From NCBI GenBank assembly GCA_042408875.1, contig JBHOQS010000023.1:248001-312000 (forward strand): a DNA stretch of 64,000 nucleotides, written 5' to 3'. Every line of letters starts with the position of its first letter. The stretch's first letter is position 1. Below the pieces are notes generated by a model that was not told the DNA's origin, did not search any database, and saw nothing but the letters and a program-made list of their open reading frames with translations. The translations under genes were made by a program, and so were the position numbers. Shown here piece by piece: positions 16,457-24,973 of this stretch. The DNA comes from JBHOQS01 sp042408875. Lineage in GTDB: Bacteria > Chloroflexota > UBA11872 > JBHOQS01.

Positions 16457-18124
16457 CTAGGCGTCCTCGTTCTCGCGTCCCAGGATGAACTTGAGGAAGT
16501 GCATAGTCAGCCCAGGGCTGGTGAGGACCCGCGGCTCGTTACGAAAGGCGGGGTCGGGGTACCAGATATAGCGCGGATGGCCGTAAAAGCCGTACACGCT
16601 ATTGCCTTCCCAGGCTCCGTCGATCGGGTTGCGCGGGTCGCCGGTAATGAAGTACTCGAACAGCTTCCCCTCGGGGCCGGGCCAGGGCTTCGTGCCCACA
16701 AAGCCCGGCGGCACGTCGCCGGCGGCAAACCATACCGTTGCCTTCACATGCCAGCGATCCGGCACCAGTGGGTCAGGGCCCATCACCAGCCGGAATTTGT
16801 AGGCCGGATAGCTCCAGATCTCCTCGCCCTGGTCACGAAAGCTGACTACGAACGCCTTCTGCTCCTGGCCGATCCAGCGTAAAAGCTGACGGTGAAAGTC
16901 GGCCGGGTTGACCTTCTCGCTATCGGAACCGTAGATCCATAGCGCACCGTCGGCAAAGTGGTAGGCCGACAGCAGGCCTTTCTGCTCCGCCACGCCGAAG
17001 ACGATCCCGGCAATGGTGCGTGGCTGGACCGGCTCGGGCTCCAGCACTGCCGCGGCGGCCCAGCCGTTGCAATGCCCTGCCCAGTTGAGCTTTGCGCCAG
17101 TGAAGCGGTTGTTGGCCAGCTCCCACTCGCGCGTCCGTGGGTTCGGCGCGCCCGTGTACGTCACGAAGCGATCGTAGCGATCCAGCGGCCCGTTCGGGTC
17201 GTAGAGCTTCGGACCCGGCACCGCCGGGTTTGATGGCCACCACCAGCCCGACCACGGCTTGCGCGCCGCCTCGCCAGTGATCAGTGGAGAGTCCTCCGGC
17301 TCGAACACTTCTCTGGGCAGCAGCCCGCTCTCGCGGGCGACCTCGCCCACGCTCGCCATGGTGATCTCCCCCGCCTTCGCCCACGGCATGTCCTGCTTCC
17401 ATTGCTGGAGCGCCCCGCGCTGGAAACGCAGCACCACCGCCGGGCCGGTATCTTTCGGCGGCGCAGCCGGCAGGCCGAGCAGGTTCACCGGATCGAACAG
17501 TGAGAAGTATCGCTGCCGGAATGGCGGGAACGGATCGAGGTACGCGCTATACCGGAGCTGTGCCAGCTCCTCCCAGGGCTTACCTCCTTCGCCCTCGACA
17601 GGCACGAACGCGGGGATGCCCTTCGAGGCCTCTAGCCAGCCATCAGCATTGATGGCGTGGAGCATATCCAGGATCGGCGCAGCTATGGCACGGCGCGCTC
17701 CCGCATCCCACATCAGCACTGCCTTCTGGAACGCCTGCATCACCGTGCCGTCGAGGAAAAAGCGCCGGGAGATCGGATATCCCAGCACACCCGGTCCGCC
17801 CAAGCGGCGGTACTCGTCCCACAGAGGGATGCCGCCTTCGTTGGTAACGCTGAAGCCTACTGCATACGGCCCGCGCCCCTCCGGCTGCACCGCAGCCTGG
17901 GTGTAGAACCGCCCGGTGATGATGTCGAAGTCCGGCTCCGGCGCCGGTTCCCGCTCGACCTGCTCAAGTGGCGCGGCCTCCAGGAGCGGCACCGGCGCGG
18001 ACGGGATGGCTATGGAAAGGAGCACCAGCAACGCCAACGCGGCGAGAAACCACCGCCCGAAGGCCTGCGGTGAATAGTAGGTATTACTGAAGGATCTCTG
18101 GCCTGCACGGGAGCCTCGCATCAT
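16457..18124 (-). CDS. Large secreted protein, transglutaminase-elicitor-like
   Basis: The protein has 555 residues. Residues 22-50 form a hydrophobic export segment (FGRWFLAALALLVLLSIAI) after a basic N-terminus. The first 250 residues carry LGFP-like repeats (DEYRRLGGPGVLGYPISRRF and a second, weaker copy around YFSLFDPVNLLGLPA) often found in secreted actinobacterial and chloroflexal proteins. Near residue 350 is WAGHCNGWAAAAV, a Cys-containing motif resembling the active-site region of the oomycete transglutaminase-elicitor family, followed by alternating aromatic beta segments. If that is right, the protein would crosslink or cleave extracellular substrates with Cys in GHCNGW as nucleophile. 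This is a family-level guess, not proven. Confidence 0.75.
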   Translation of the reverse strand: MMRGSRAGQRSFSNTYYSPQAFGRWFLAALALLVLLSIAIPSAPVPLLEAAPLEQVEREPAPEPDFDIITGRFYTQAAVQPEGRGPYAVGFSVTNEGGIPLWDEYRRLGGPGVLGYPISRRFFLDGTVMQAFQKAVLMWDAGARRAIAAPILDMLHAINADGWLEASKGIPAFVPVEGEGGKPWEELAQLRYSAYLDPFPPFRQRYFSLFDPVNLLGLPAAPPKDTGPAVVLRFQRGALQQWKQDMPWAKAGEITMASVGEVARESGLLPREVFEPEDSPLITGEAARKPWSGWWWPSNPAVPGPKLYDPNGPLDRYDRFVTYTGAPNPRTREWELANNRFTGAKLNWAGHCNGWAAAAVLEPEPVQPRTIAGIVFGVAEQKGLLSAYHFADGALWIYGSDSEKVNPADFHRQLLRWIGQEQKAFVVSFRDQGEEIWSYPAYKFRLVMGPDPLVPDRWHVKATVWFAAGDVPPGFVGTKPWPGPEGKLFEYFITGDPRNPIDGAWEGNSVYGFYGHPRYIWYPDPAFRNEPRVLTSPGLTMHFLKFILGRENEDA

Positions 18125-18274
18125 GGGTACCTGCTACCCTGAGAGCTTGGGAGTGTCTCAAGAAACGTTAGAGGAATAGGCCTGAAGAATCGTACGAGTG
18201 CAACCCACAGGGAGATTGTCAACGCACCCGGCCATCCGCGACGTCTACCCACCCGTCGGCATGAACTGTAAATC

Positions 18275-18303
18275 TTTATCTTCTTTGATCTTTCTATTGA
18301 CAA
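18275..18303 (-). promoter_or_regulatory. Candidate promoter for the secreted transglutaminase-like protein
   Basis: On the minus strand TTGTCA (18298-18303) and GATAAA (18275-18280) are 17 bases apart in an AT-rich stretch, 150 bases before the gene. The -35 matches five of six and the -10 four of six consensus bases. The 18125-18325 gap holds no gene. Confidence 0.4.
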
Positions 18304-18325
18304 TTTACCACTGATGAATGCCCCG

Positions 18326-19150
18326 TTACGGCTCTTTCGTGGGGTCGCTCTCCTGGCCGAGCAGGCGCCGGATCAGCGGGTCTGCCACCGCCTCGATTGA
18401 GGCGGCCAGGAAGCCGCCGTCCACCACCAGGTTATGGCCGAGCACGTAGGAGGCATCATCGGAGGCCAGGAAGAGCGCGGCCTTGGCGATGTCGATCGGC
18501 CGGCCCACGCGCCCAATTGGATAGATCGACTCGCGCAGCCGGGCGTACTCAGGGTTGGCGAAGAACGACTCCTCCGCCACCTCGGTCACGATCATGCCGG
18601 GGCAGATGGCGTTCACGCGAATGCCATGCCGGCCCCACTCCACGGCCAGCACCCGCGTCAGCGCGCTGACCCCGCCCTTCGCCGCGTCGTAGACCACCGA
18701 GGTCGGATAGCTGGTGAACGCGTGCACAGAAGAGATGTTGATGATCGAGCCACCGCCGACCTTGAGCATCTCCGGAATGGCGTACTTGGCGCCCAGGTAC
18801 ATCGCCTTCAGACAGACGGCGATGGCCCGATCCCACACCTCTTCGTCCAGCTCGGTGACGCGCGCTCGGCGCGACCAGTAGGCGTTATTGACCAGAATGT
18901 CGAGCCGCCCGTACCGCTCGACCGCCGTGTCCACCATGCGCTTAACGTCCGCGGCGATCCCGACATCGGTGCGCAGGAAGCTGGCCTCACGACCCCGCGC
19001 GCGGATCTCCTGGGCCGTGGCCTCGCCTTTCTCTTCCTGGATATCGGCGATCAGCACGCGCGCTCCCTCGTCGGCAAAGAGCGAGGCGATCGCCCGACCG
19101 ATGCCCTGAGCTGCCCCGGTGACGATAGCGACCTTCCCGTCGAGACGCAT
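18326..19150 (-). CDS. Short-chain dehydrogenase/reductase
   Basis: This NAD(P)-dependent oxidoreductase of 274 residues has the classical SDR layout. The cofactor glycine motif VTGAAQGIGRAIA is at about residues 11-23, NNAY lies near 84, the catalytic Ser is in INISSVHAF near 136, and the active-site YDAAKGG (Tyr-x3-Lys) is near 152. An acidic residue at the end of the second strand (IADIQEE) suggests NAD preference. The start at 19150 is preferred because GAGGTG lies six bases upstream; the ATG at 19171 has its GGAGAGG too close. The substrate is unknown; relatives oxidise sugars or secondary alcohols. Confidence 0.88.
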   Translation of the reverse strand: MRLDGKVAIVTGAAQGIGRAIASLFADEGARVLIADIQEEKGEATAQEIRARGREASFLRTDVGIAADVKRMVDTAVERYGRLDILVNNAYWSRRARVTELDEEVWDRAIAVCLKAMYLGAKYAIPEMLKVGGGSIINISSVHAFTSYPTSVVYDAAKGGVSALTRVLAVEWGRHGIRVNAICPGMIVTEVAEESFFANPEYARLRESIYPIGRVGRPIDIAKAALFLASDDASYVLGHNLVVDGGFLAASIEAVADPLIRRLLGQESDPTKEP

Positions 19151-19481
19151 CGAAGCCACCTCGTAGGACATCCTCTCCAGCGTGCGCCCATCCGGCGTGC
19201 GCTCACATCGAACAGCCGGGCTCCAGAGTATACGCCTGTGCAGCGTCCGTCAACCGGGAGCGCACGGCCACTGGTCCGTCCATACCGGCTGCCTGCTCCT
19301 CTGGCCTTGAGCATCGCCCCCCGGCGTGCTACAGTGCCGGCTGTTGGCAGCGCAGGCTGGGCGCTGGTGCTCTCGTCTCACGCATGCCTCTCGTGAATAC
19401 TTCGCTATTAAGCTATTTAAAAAAACAAACAAAAAATAAGCTATTAGCAATACTCCCACTCCTTTGCTGCGGAGGTGGCGC
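19151..19481. other. Divergent intergenic region with AT-rich core
   Basis: This gap separates two divergent genes. A 50-base AT-rich core at about 19403-19450 contains runs of A and the direct repeat taagctatt at 19409-19417 and 19437-19445. TATACT on the minus strand at 19228-19233 is a possible -10 for the dehydrogenase. GGAGGT at 19471-19476 is the ribosome-binding site of the next gene. Confidence 0.5.
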
Positions 19482-20516
19482 ATGGCAGTCCCCACGGACG
19501 TTCGGCTCACCCCGGAAGAGCTGCGCGCACGCATCGCGCGCTTCCCGCGCATTCCGTTCGCCTTCACGCCCACGCCTCTGGAGGAATGCCCCAGGCTCAC
19601 CGCCGCCCTGGGCGGGCCGCGCATTTTCATGAAGCGCGACGACCTCACCGGCTTCGCCTTCGGTGGGAACAAGGTGCGGGCGCTGGAGTTTCGCATGGCC
19701 GATGTGCTCCACCGCGGCTACGATGCCTTCGTGCTGGTCAACATTGGCCAGTCCAATCACGCCCGCCTACATGCGGCAGCCTGCACTCGCCTAGGCATCA
19801 AAATGGTTATCGTCAAGCCGGGGCCGAAGGGTGAGGTGCCGCAGGGCAATCTGCTGCTTGACCGCATCCTGGGCGTGGAGATCGTGGAGACCGGCACGAC
19901 CGACGGGGCAGCGCTGGAGCGTATTCTAGACGAGGTGCTGGACGACCTGCGCCGCCGCGGTTATAAGCCGTACGCCTCGACCCTCGAGCCATTCTCGCGG
20001 CTGTGCGGCACCATCGCCTTTGCCGAAGCGAGCATCGAGCTACTGCAGCAGCTCCAGGAGCTCGGCGTGCAGGCAGACCACCTCTTCCTAGTCGGCGGCA
20101 CCTCCGCGGCAGGGCTGGCGCTAGGAGGCAAGCTGCTCGGCGCCGGCTGGCACATCCACGCCATCAGCGTGAGCGGCTCCAAGCAGCGGCTGCTGGAGGA
20201 GGAAGTGCGCCTGAGCAATCGCGTGGCGGAGCTGTTGGACCTCCCGCCGATCATGACCCCGGCTGACTTCTCCGTCTATGACGAGTATGTCGGCCAGGCG
20301 TACGCCATCGCCGCACCGACCACGCTGGAGGCGATCAAGCTGCTGGCGCGCACAGAGGCTATCTTCGTGGACCCGGTCTACACCGGCCGCGCCATGGCTG
20401 GCCTCATCGGCGAGGTACGCAAGGGCACAGTCAAAGCCGGCGAGACCGTGGTATTCGTGCACACCGGCGGCCTGCCCATCATCTTTGCCTACAACGACGT
20501 GCTGGGGAGCCTCTGA
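19482..20516 (+). CDS. PLP-dependent D-cysteine desulfhydrase / ACC deaminase family
   Basis: The protein has 344 residues of the tryptophan-synthase-beta fold. PLP-binding Lys is in FGGNKVRALEF near residue 59, and the following NIGQSNHARLHAAACTRLG (near 86) is the family substrate-binding segment, usually GGIQSNH. Near 205 is the phosphate-binding GGTSAAGLA. Members cleave D-cysteine to pyruvate, sulfide and ammonia, or deaminate 1-aminocyclopropane-1-carboxylate. The residues that separate the two activities cannot be judged here. A GGAGGT site precedes the ATG by five bases. It is a single-gene unit, and the activity could feed sulfide to the sulfur genes elsewhere in the window. Confidence 0.87.
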   Translation: MAVPTDVRLTPEELRARIARFPRIPFAFTPTPLEECPRLTAALGGPRIFMKRDDLTGFAFGGNKVRALEFRMADVLHRGYDAFVLVNIGQSNHARLHAAACTRLGIKMVIVKPGPKGEVPQGNLLLDRILGVEIVETGTTDGAALERILDEVLDDLRRRGYKPYASTLEPFSRLCGTIAFAEASIELLQQLQELGVQADHLFLVGGTSAAGLALGGKLLGAGWHIHAISVSGSKQRLLEEEVRLSNRVAELLDLPPIMTPADFSVYDEYVGQAYAIAAPTTLEAIKLLARTEAIFVDPVYTGRAMAGLIGEVRKGTVKAGETVVFVHTGGLPIIFAYNDVLGSL

Positions 20517-20872
20517 GCGCATGCTCGAGAACCCCAACGTGCTACCGGCTAGGTGTCGTGCGCGCCGTGCAGGACAAGCAGCGGCGCAGCGATGCGGTCG
20601 ATGTGCGCCGGGGGCGACCGCTTTGCCAGCCCTCATTGCGATCGAGAGCCCGGTCAGCAGCGAGACCTCCTCGACACATGGGGTAGCGGTGCTGTCAAAG
20701 AACGCCAGGTATGGCTGGCCCCCCTCGAAGGTAGAGCGCTATCAGGCGCGCAGCATCGGGCGCACCGCAAAGCCTTGCACCTGGATAGGTGAGACGAAGG
20801 CTGGTTCTCTCATGCTTCGTTGCCGCCGCCTTGCCCACCCCGCGATCCATTGCCCGGGGACCCGGTACGCAG
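20517..20872. other. 356-base gap containing degraded coding sequence
   Basis: No intact gene is present. On the minus strand several frames carry protein-like fragments interrupted by stops and frame changes. The most readable is a peptidase remnant listed separately at 20549-20630. A second fragment around 20640-20735 (STFEGGQPYLAFFDSTATP) is not recognised. Confidence 0.5.
20549..20630 (-). pseudogene. Remnant of an S9-type peptidase / alpha-beta hydrolase
   Basis: In one minus-strand frame the sequence reads IDRIAAPLLVLHGAHD and then stops. That is the characteristic strand and loop carrying the catalytic Asp in prolyl-oligopeptidase family (S9) enzymes, normally located 60-70 residues before the C-terminus. 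A stop codon lies just upstream in the same frame, and no Ser or His motif follows. I therefore read it as the relic of a deleted peptidase gene. Confidence 0.45.
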
Positions 20873-22063
20873 CTATACCAGGCCGAGCTGCTCGTCGATT
20901 GGGTGCTGGTATGCGTCGTAACGCCCAGCGATGACATCGGCCACGCGCAGCGCCTGGCCGGCGAGGGCTGATTCGTAGATCGCCTCAGAGATAGCCTTGG
21001 CCCGCAGGCCGGTCTCCCCATCCACCTCGACCGGGCGGCCGTCGCGTACAGCGGTGAGGAAGTCGTAGATCTCCAGGGTAAAGCCGTCGGTGAAGCCGTG
21101 CGGGAAGAGCCGCTGCGTACCCTCCGGCCCGAGCTCAGCGCGGTACTCGTCGAAATAGACCTTCAGGTTCTTCAGCGAGCCATCGCGCAGGCGCACTTCG
21201 GCCGACAGGCGGGGACCGTGGAACACATCGCCCGGGTCGACGATCACGCCCTCGCTGCCGTAATACGCCACGTTATTGAAATCGTAGCCGGCTAGGCCGG
21301 TAGAGAATGTCCACAGGCCGGTGATGCCGTTAGCAAAGTTCAGTGTGGCGAAGAAGGTATCCTCCCGCTCATCGGCCACGAGCTGGTCGCCCTTGTGCAG
21401 CATGCGCCGCTGGAATGTCGCCGTGCGCCCGAACACACTCTCTACGTCGCCAAAGAGGTAGCGCATGGTATCGCAGAAGTGCGCGCCGCTGTCCAGCACC
21501 AGGCCGCCACCGCCGAGCGCCTTCTCGGCGCGCCAGGCCCACTGCGCGTTCGGATCGGGAACGCGGTGCTGCACGCGCTGCACCACGACTGCCTGGATGT
21601 TGCCCAGCAGCTTCTTCTCATGGATCAGCCAGCGCGCCGTGCGCGGCCCCGGCTGCCGGCGGATCTGCTCGGCCGTCGAGAGGATCTTGCCGCTCCAGCG
21701 CTGTGCCTCCAGCAGTTTCTGGGTAGCGCGGATGGTGATCCCGATCGGCTTCTCGATCTGCACGTGTACGCCGGCCTCCAGGCAAGCGATACCCACCGTG
21801 TGGTGTAGGTAATGTGGCGAGCAGACCTCGGCGGCATCGAGCCGCTCCTGCTCCAGCATAGCGCGGTAGTCTGTGTAGACGCGTGGTGGCGTGGCCTGCC
21901 ACTTCACCGCTTCCTGGGCGAAGGCCTCGGCCCGCGTCACGTCGCTATCGCACACGGCCGCCAGATCGAAGAGGTCGGGCTCCTTCTCTTTGATGGCGGC
22001 ATAGCCGCGCAGGTGCGCCCGCGCGATGCCGCCGCAACCGATCAAGCCAAGTCGGACCGGCAT
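20873..22063 (-). CDS. Gfo/Idh/MocA-family sugar oxidoreductase
   Basis: This is a 396-residue NAD(P)-dependent enzyme. The N-terminal Rossmann motif is LGLIGCGGIARAHLRGY (residues 4-20). The family lysine is in HVQIEKPIGITI near residue 100 (EKP motif), and the C-terminal beta-sheet domain has a histidine/aspartate region LDSGAHFCDTMRYLFG near 195, where H and D take part in hydride transfer. It should oxidise or reduce a cyclic polyol, inositol or sugar acid. It is divergent from a gene encoding a second protein of the same neighbourhood type, with a shared 217-base control region holding an extended -10 (GTGCTATAAT, 22141-22150, minus). Confidence 0.9.
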   Translation of the reverse strand: MPVRLGLIGCGGIARAHLRGYAAIKEKEPDLFDLAAVCDSDVTRAEAFAQEAVKWQATPPRVYTDYRAMLEQERLDAAEVCSPHYLHHTVGIACLEAGVHVQIEKPIGITIRATQKLLEAQRWSGKILSTAEQIRRQPGPRTARWLIHEKKLLGNIQAVVVQRVQHRVPDPNAQWAWRAEKALGGGGLVLDSGAHFCDTMRYLFGDVESVFGRTATFQRRMLHKGDQLVADEREDTFFATLNFANGITGLWTFSTGLAGYDFNNVAYYGSEGVIVDPGDVFHGPRLSAEVRLRDGSLKNLKVYFDEYRAELGPEGTQRLFPHGFTDGFTLEIYDFLTAVRDGRPVEVDGETGLRAKAISEAIYESALAGQALRVADVIAGRYDAYQHPIDEQLGLV

Positions 22064-22140
22064 CGTTCCCTGTTACTCCAGTAAGCAGATGGTTAGCACT
22101 CCTCCGGAGTAGCCTGCAGGGCCTCCGCTGAGACTGCCGG

Positions 22141-22150
22141 ATTATAGCAC
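22141..22150 (-). promoter_or_regulatory. Extended -10 element for the Gfo/Idh gene
   Basis: On the minus strand GTGCTATAAT contains a perfect TATAAT with an upstream TGC. It lies 78 bases upstream of the oxidoreductase start. No convincing -35 is seen, which is usual for extended -10 promoters. Confidence 0.45.
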
Positions 22151-22280
22151 AGCCTGGACGGCCCTGGGTGAGCCAGATCCGCTACCACGCTATACTGTCG
22201 CCTGCGACCGCGACTGCTTATCCAGAAACGATACGCACGGGTATCGGCAAGGGTATGGCCGCAGAGGAGAATAGTCGAGC

Positions 22281-23453
22281 ATGAGTACTCCAGCATCCGC
22301 TTCCCAGCCCGGCGCACAGCCGGCCCCGTCCGGCGCGGAGCCGAAGACCGTTGCTGCTATTGTTACAGAATACCGGCCCTGGTCGCATGCCGACGTGATC
22401 GTGACGAAGCTGCTCCAGGGCTACGACCTGGACGGCGTGTATCGCCGGCCGCGCCTGCGCGTGGCCTCGCTCTACACCGATCAGGTTCCAGCCAGCGACA
22501 TCAGCCGCGGGCTGGCCGCCTACTACAAGGTGCCGATCTTCCAGCGCATTGCCCCGGCGCTGACCCTGGGCGGTGACACCCTGGCCGTTGACGGCGTGCT
22601 GCTGATCGGCGAGCATGGCGATTACCCATACAATGAGAAGGGCCAGCGTCTGTACCCGCGCCGCCGCTTCTTCGAAGAAACCGTGGAGGTCTTTCGCAAG
22701 AGCGGGCATGTGGTGCCGGTGTTCTCCGACAAACATCTGTCGTATAGCTGGGAGAACGCCCTGTGGATGTATCGCACTGCCAAAGAGATGGGTATCCCAT
22801 TCATGGCCGGCTCGTCGCTGCCGGTGACCTGGCGTCGTCCGCCACTTGAGCTTCCACTGGGCTGTGAAATTGAGGAGGCGTTCTGCGTCTTCCACGGGCC
22901 GATCGAGTCCTACGGCTTCCACGCGCTCGAGACCATCCAGTGCATGGTCGAGCGACGGCGTGGCGGTGAGACCGGCATCGCCGCCGTGCAGTGCCTGGAA
23001 GGGCCAGCCGTCTGGGAAGCGGCGGCCGCTGGTCGGTGGTCGCGGGAGCTCCTGGATGCCACGCTGGCCATCACCGAGCCGCGGCCGGAGGGCAGGCCGG
23101 AGGAGGCTGTGCCACAGCCGGCGCTCTTCCTGTTGGAGTACCGTGACGGCACCCGCGCCGCAGCACTGCTCCTCAATGGCTATGCTCACGAGTTCGTCTT
23201 CGCAGCCTGGCTGAAAGGGGGAGCACGGCCGGTGGCCACGCGCTTCTACCTGCACGGCGGCCAGCCATTCCCGCACTTCAGCCACCTAGTCTATCGCATC
23301 GAGGAGATGGTGCTCACCGGGCGGCCGCCGTATCCGGTCGAGCGGACCCTGCTCACCACTGGCGCGCTGGCGGCCCTGATGGACTCTCGTTTCGAAGGGC
23401 ATCGCCGGCTGGAGACGCCGCATCTGGAGGTCATCTACCGCGTCGAGGTGTAA
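22281..23453 (+). CDS. Conserved protein of unknown function, Rossmann-like N-terminus
   Basis: This 390-residue protein is divergent from the Gfo/Idh gene. After a Pro/Ala-rich N-terminal 25 residues it has alternating beta/alpha segments: VAAIVTEYRPWSHADVIV, then RLRVASLYTDQ, then VDGVLLIGEHGDYPYN, with a later MYRTAKEMGIPFMAGSSLP. This looks like a degenerate dinucleotide-fold domain lacking the GxGxxG motif, with a C-terminal half resembling the sheet domain of oxidoreductases. I recognise no catalytic motif and do not assign a function. Position and layout suggest work on the same sugar pathway as its neighbour. Confidence 0.75.
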   Translation: MSTPASASQPGAQPAPSGAEPKTVAAIVTEYRPWSHADVIVTKLLQGYDLDGVYRRPRLRVASLYTDQVPASDISRGLAAYYKVPIFQRIAPALTLGGDTLAVDGVLLIGEHGDYPYNEKGQRLYPRRRFFEETVEVFRKSGHVVPVFSDKHLSYSWENALWMYRTAKEMGIPFMAGSSLPVTWRRPPLELPLGCEIEEAFCVFHGPIESYGFHALETIQCMVERRRGGETGIAAVQCLEGPAVWEAAAAGRWSRELLDATLAITEPRPEGRPEEAVPQPALFLLEYRDGTRAAALLLNGYAHEFVFAAWLKGGARPVATRFYLHGGQPFPHFSHLVYRIEEMVLTGRPPYPVERTLLTTGALAALMDSRFEGHRRLETPHLEVIYRVEV

Positions 23454-23535
23454 TTAATATATAAATTAATAATAAATTAATAGTATAAGATTGATTGTTA
23501 AGATTGATTATTGAGATTTGAGATTATTGATTAAG
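23454..23535. repeat. AT-rich irregular tandem repeats between convergent genes
   Basis: About 80 bases consist of repeated short words: taattaat / aaattaat copies at the left, then aagattgatt twice, then gagattattgatt. Units are imperfect, with 10-13 base periods. The block is close to 80% AT, in sharp contrast with both flanking genes. It could act as a terminator region, but no stable stem is present. Confidence 0.75.
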
Positions 23536-23563
23536 GGTAAGGGAACGGCGTGTCCGAGCCTCC

Positions 23564-24730
23564 TCACGCCTCGACGGTGAAGCCGCTTTCATGTACCGCT
23601 CGGGCGAAGAGCTGCTCATCGAGTTCCAGGCCGAAGCCCGGGGAGTTTGGCACTTCGACGCGCCCCTCCACAATGCGGTAGCGTGAGGTGTCGATACCCG
23701 GCACAGTGGCCTCGTCCCATTCGACAAAGGTGAACTGCCGGATCACTGTGGCAAGGTGGGGCGAGGCGTAGTTGCCGTAAAAGCCGCCGTAGTGGTGGGG
23801 CGCTGTGCGCACGTTCCAGGCATCGAGCTGGGGGCCGAGCTCGAGCCAGCGCGAGAAGCCCGGCGAGAAGATATCGTACTGGATGACGTCCACCAGCCCG
23901 TGCTGCGCCCAGTCGAGTAGGCGCGGCGAGGCCAGGCCTTCACCGTCGGCGATGAGCACCGTGAGCCCTTCGCTAGCCATCCATTCCTTGAGGCGGCGGT
24001 AGAGCTCGCCGTCTTCATGGAAGGGCTCCTCTATCCAGAAAGGCCGCGCCGCAGCCGTCTCGGCCAGCACGCGGCGGGTCAAATTGAAGTTGTAGCCGTT
24101 GTTGGCATCCAGCAGGATCGTTGCCTCGGGGCCAACCGCCTGCCGCACCGCATGCACGACAGCAACGTCCCGGCGAGTGCCCTCCTCGAGCGGCATGTGC
24201 AGGGCACCGTGCCCCACTTTAATCTTGAACGCACGATGCCCGCGCTCGTATCCTTCCCGCGCCTCCGCAGCGATGAGGGCGGCTGCTGCTGCATCGTCGG
24301 CCAGGTACAGGTCGTCCATGTACAGCGAGGTGTCGTAACAGGGGACACGCAGGGGCTGGCCTGCCGACGAGCCGCCGCCCACCAGGGCATAGACTGGCAG
24401 GCCGGCCAGCTTGCCAGCGAGGTCAAGCAGCGGATACTCCAGCGCTACGAACTCCGGAGCGATCCGCGCGCTGTCGGTAAAGGCATCGCGCAGAGGCCGC
24501 CCAATGAACTGAAAGGCCTGCTCCTGCGTGAGCTGCGCCCGGCCCCAGCCCGTGGCTCCATCGCTCGTGGTAATGTGAGCGATCGGCGGGCGCACCTCGA
24601 TGCCATGCACGGCCAGACGGGCGTTGCATCCGGCCATGCGCGGTCGACGCCCAGTCAGCCGTGCCCACTCAATGCGCGCGATTCGTGCGGAACCGGCAGA
24701 GGAGCCAATGCGGGACAGAAGCGCGTGCAT
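23564..24730 (-). CDS. Enolase-superfamily (mandelate racemase/MLE) enzyme
   Basis: Starting at the ATG at 24730 (GGAG eight bases upstream) it has 388 residues. The barrel motifs are clear: the lysine pair in AFKIKVGHG near residue 168, metal ligands in LLDANNGYN near 205, WIEEPFHE near 230 and LIADGEG near 258, and a histidine in TAPHHYGGF near 306. It therefore has both the KxK base and a His, as in racemase or sugar-acid dehydratase subgroups. The substrate is not certain; a galactarate or glucarate-type acid is plausible. The sugar-binding protein gene follows behind it on the same strand but upstream in transcription. Confidence 0.86.
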   Translation of the reverse strand: MHALLSRIGSSAGSARIARIEWARLTGRRPRMAGCNARLAVHGIEVRPPIAHITTSDGATGWGRAQLTQEQAFQFIGRPLRDAFTDSARIAPEFVALEYPLLDLAGKLAGLPVYALVGGGSSAGQPLRVPCYDTSLYMDDLYLADDAAAAALIAAEAREGYERGHRAFKIKVGHGALHMPLEEGTRRDVAVVHAVRQAVGPEATILLDANNGYNFNLTRRVLAETAAARPFWIEEPFHEDGELYRRLKEWMASEGLTVLIADGEGLASPRLLDWAQHGLVDVIQYDIFSPGFSRWLELGPQLDAWNVRTAPHHYGGFYGNYASPHLATVIRQFTFVEWDEATVPGIDTSRYRIVEGRVEVPNSPGFGLELDEQLFARAVHESGFTVEA

Positions 24731-24769
24731 GCGGAGCACTCCACAACAACAAAAAAATAGTACGTACTG

Positions 24770-24797
24770 CGTAATACGTAATACGTAATGCGTAAAC
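24770..24797. repeat. 7-bp tandem repeat, four copies
   Basis: The unit cgtaata occurs at 24770, 24777, 24784 (cgtaatg) and 24791 (cgtaaac). It lies in an AT-rich leader just upstream of the enolase-superfamily start, next to an A-run. Confidence 0.88.
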
Positions 24798-24833
24798 GGA
24801 GTGGGTATGCGCGAGAGCATGACAAGCCAGCGC

Positions 24834-24939
24834 CTTAATGCTGCTCCGGATGTCCCTCCCCGTGTCGGCTGGAGCGTCCTGTCTTCCGCAACATCGTTCG
24901 GAGGCCTCAACGCCGCTCCGGGTGCCCCTCCCCGTGTCG
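24834..24939. repeat. Pair of 34-bp imperfect direct repeats
   Basis: Positions 24834-24867 and 24906-24939 match at about 29 of 34 bases, both ending tccccgtgtcg. The second is followed by a gaggggttggggagggg run. The pair lies in the gap between two minus-strand genes. It resembles dispersed intergenic elements of GC-rich bacteria, but only these two copies are seen here. Confidence 0.75.
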
Positions 24940-24973
24940 AGGAGGGGTTGGGGAGGGGTTCCACCACCTCCCC

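Noticed and set aside
23454..23535. Insertion sequence end or decayed transposon in the AT-rich block
   Set aside because: No terminal inverted repeats, target duplication or transposase frame could be found.
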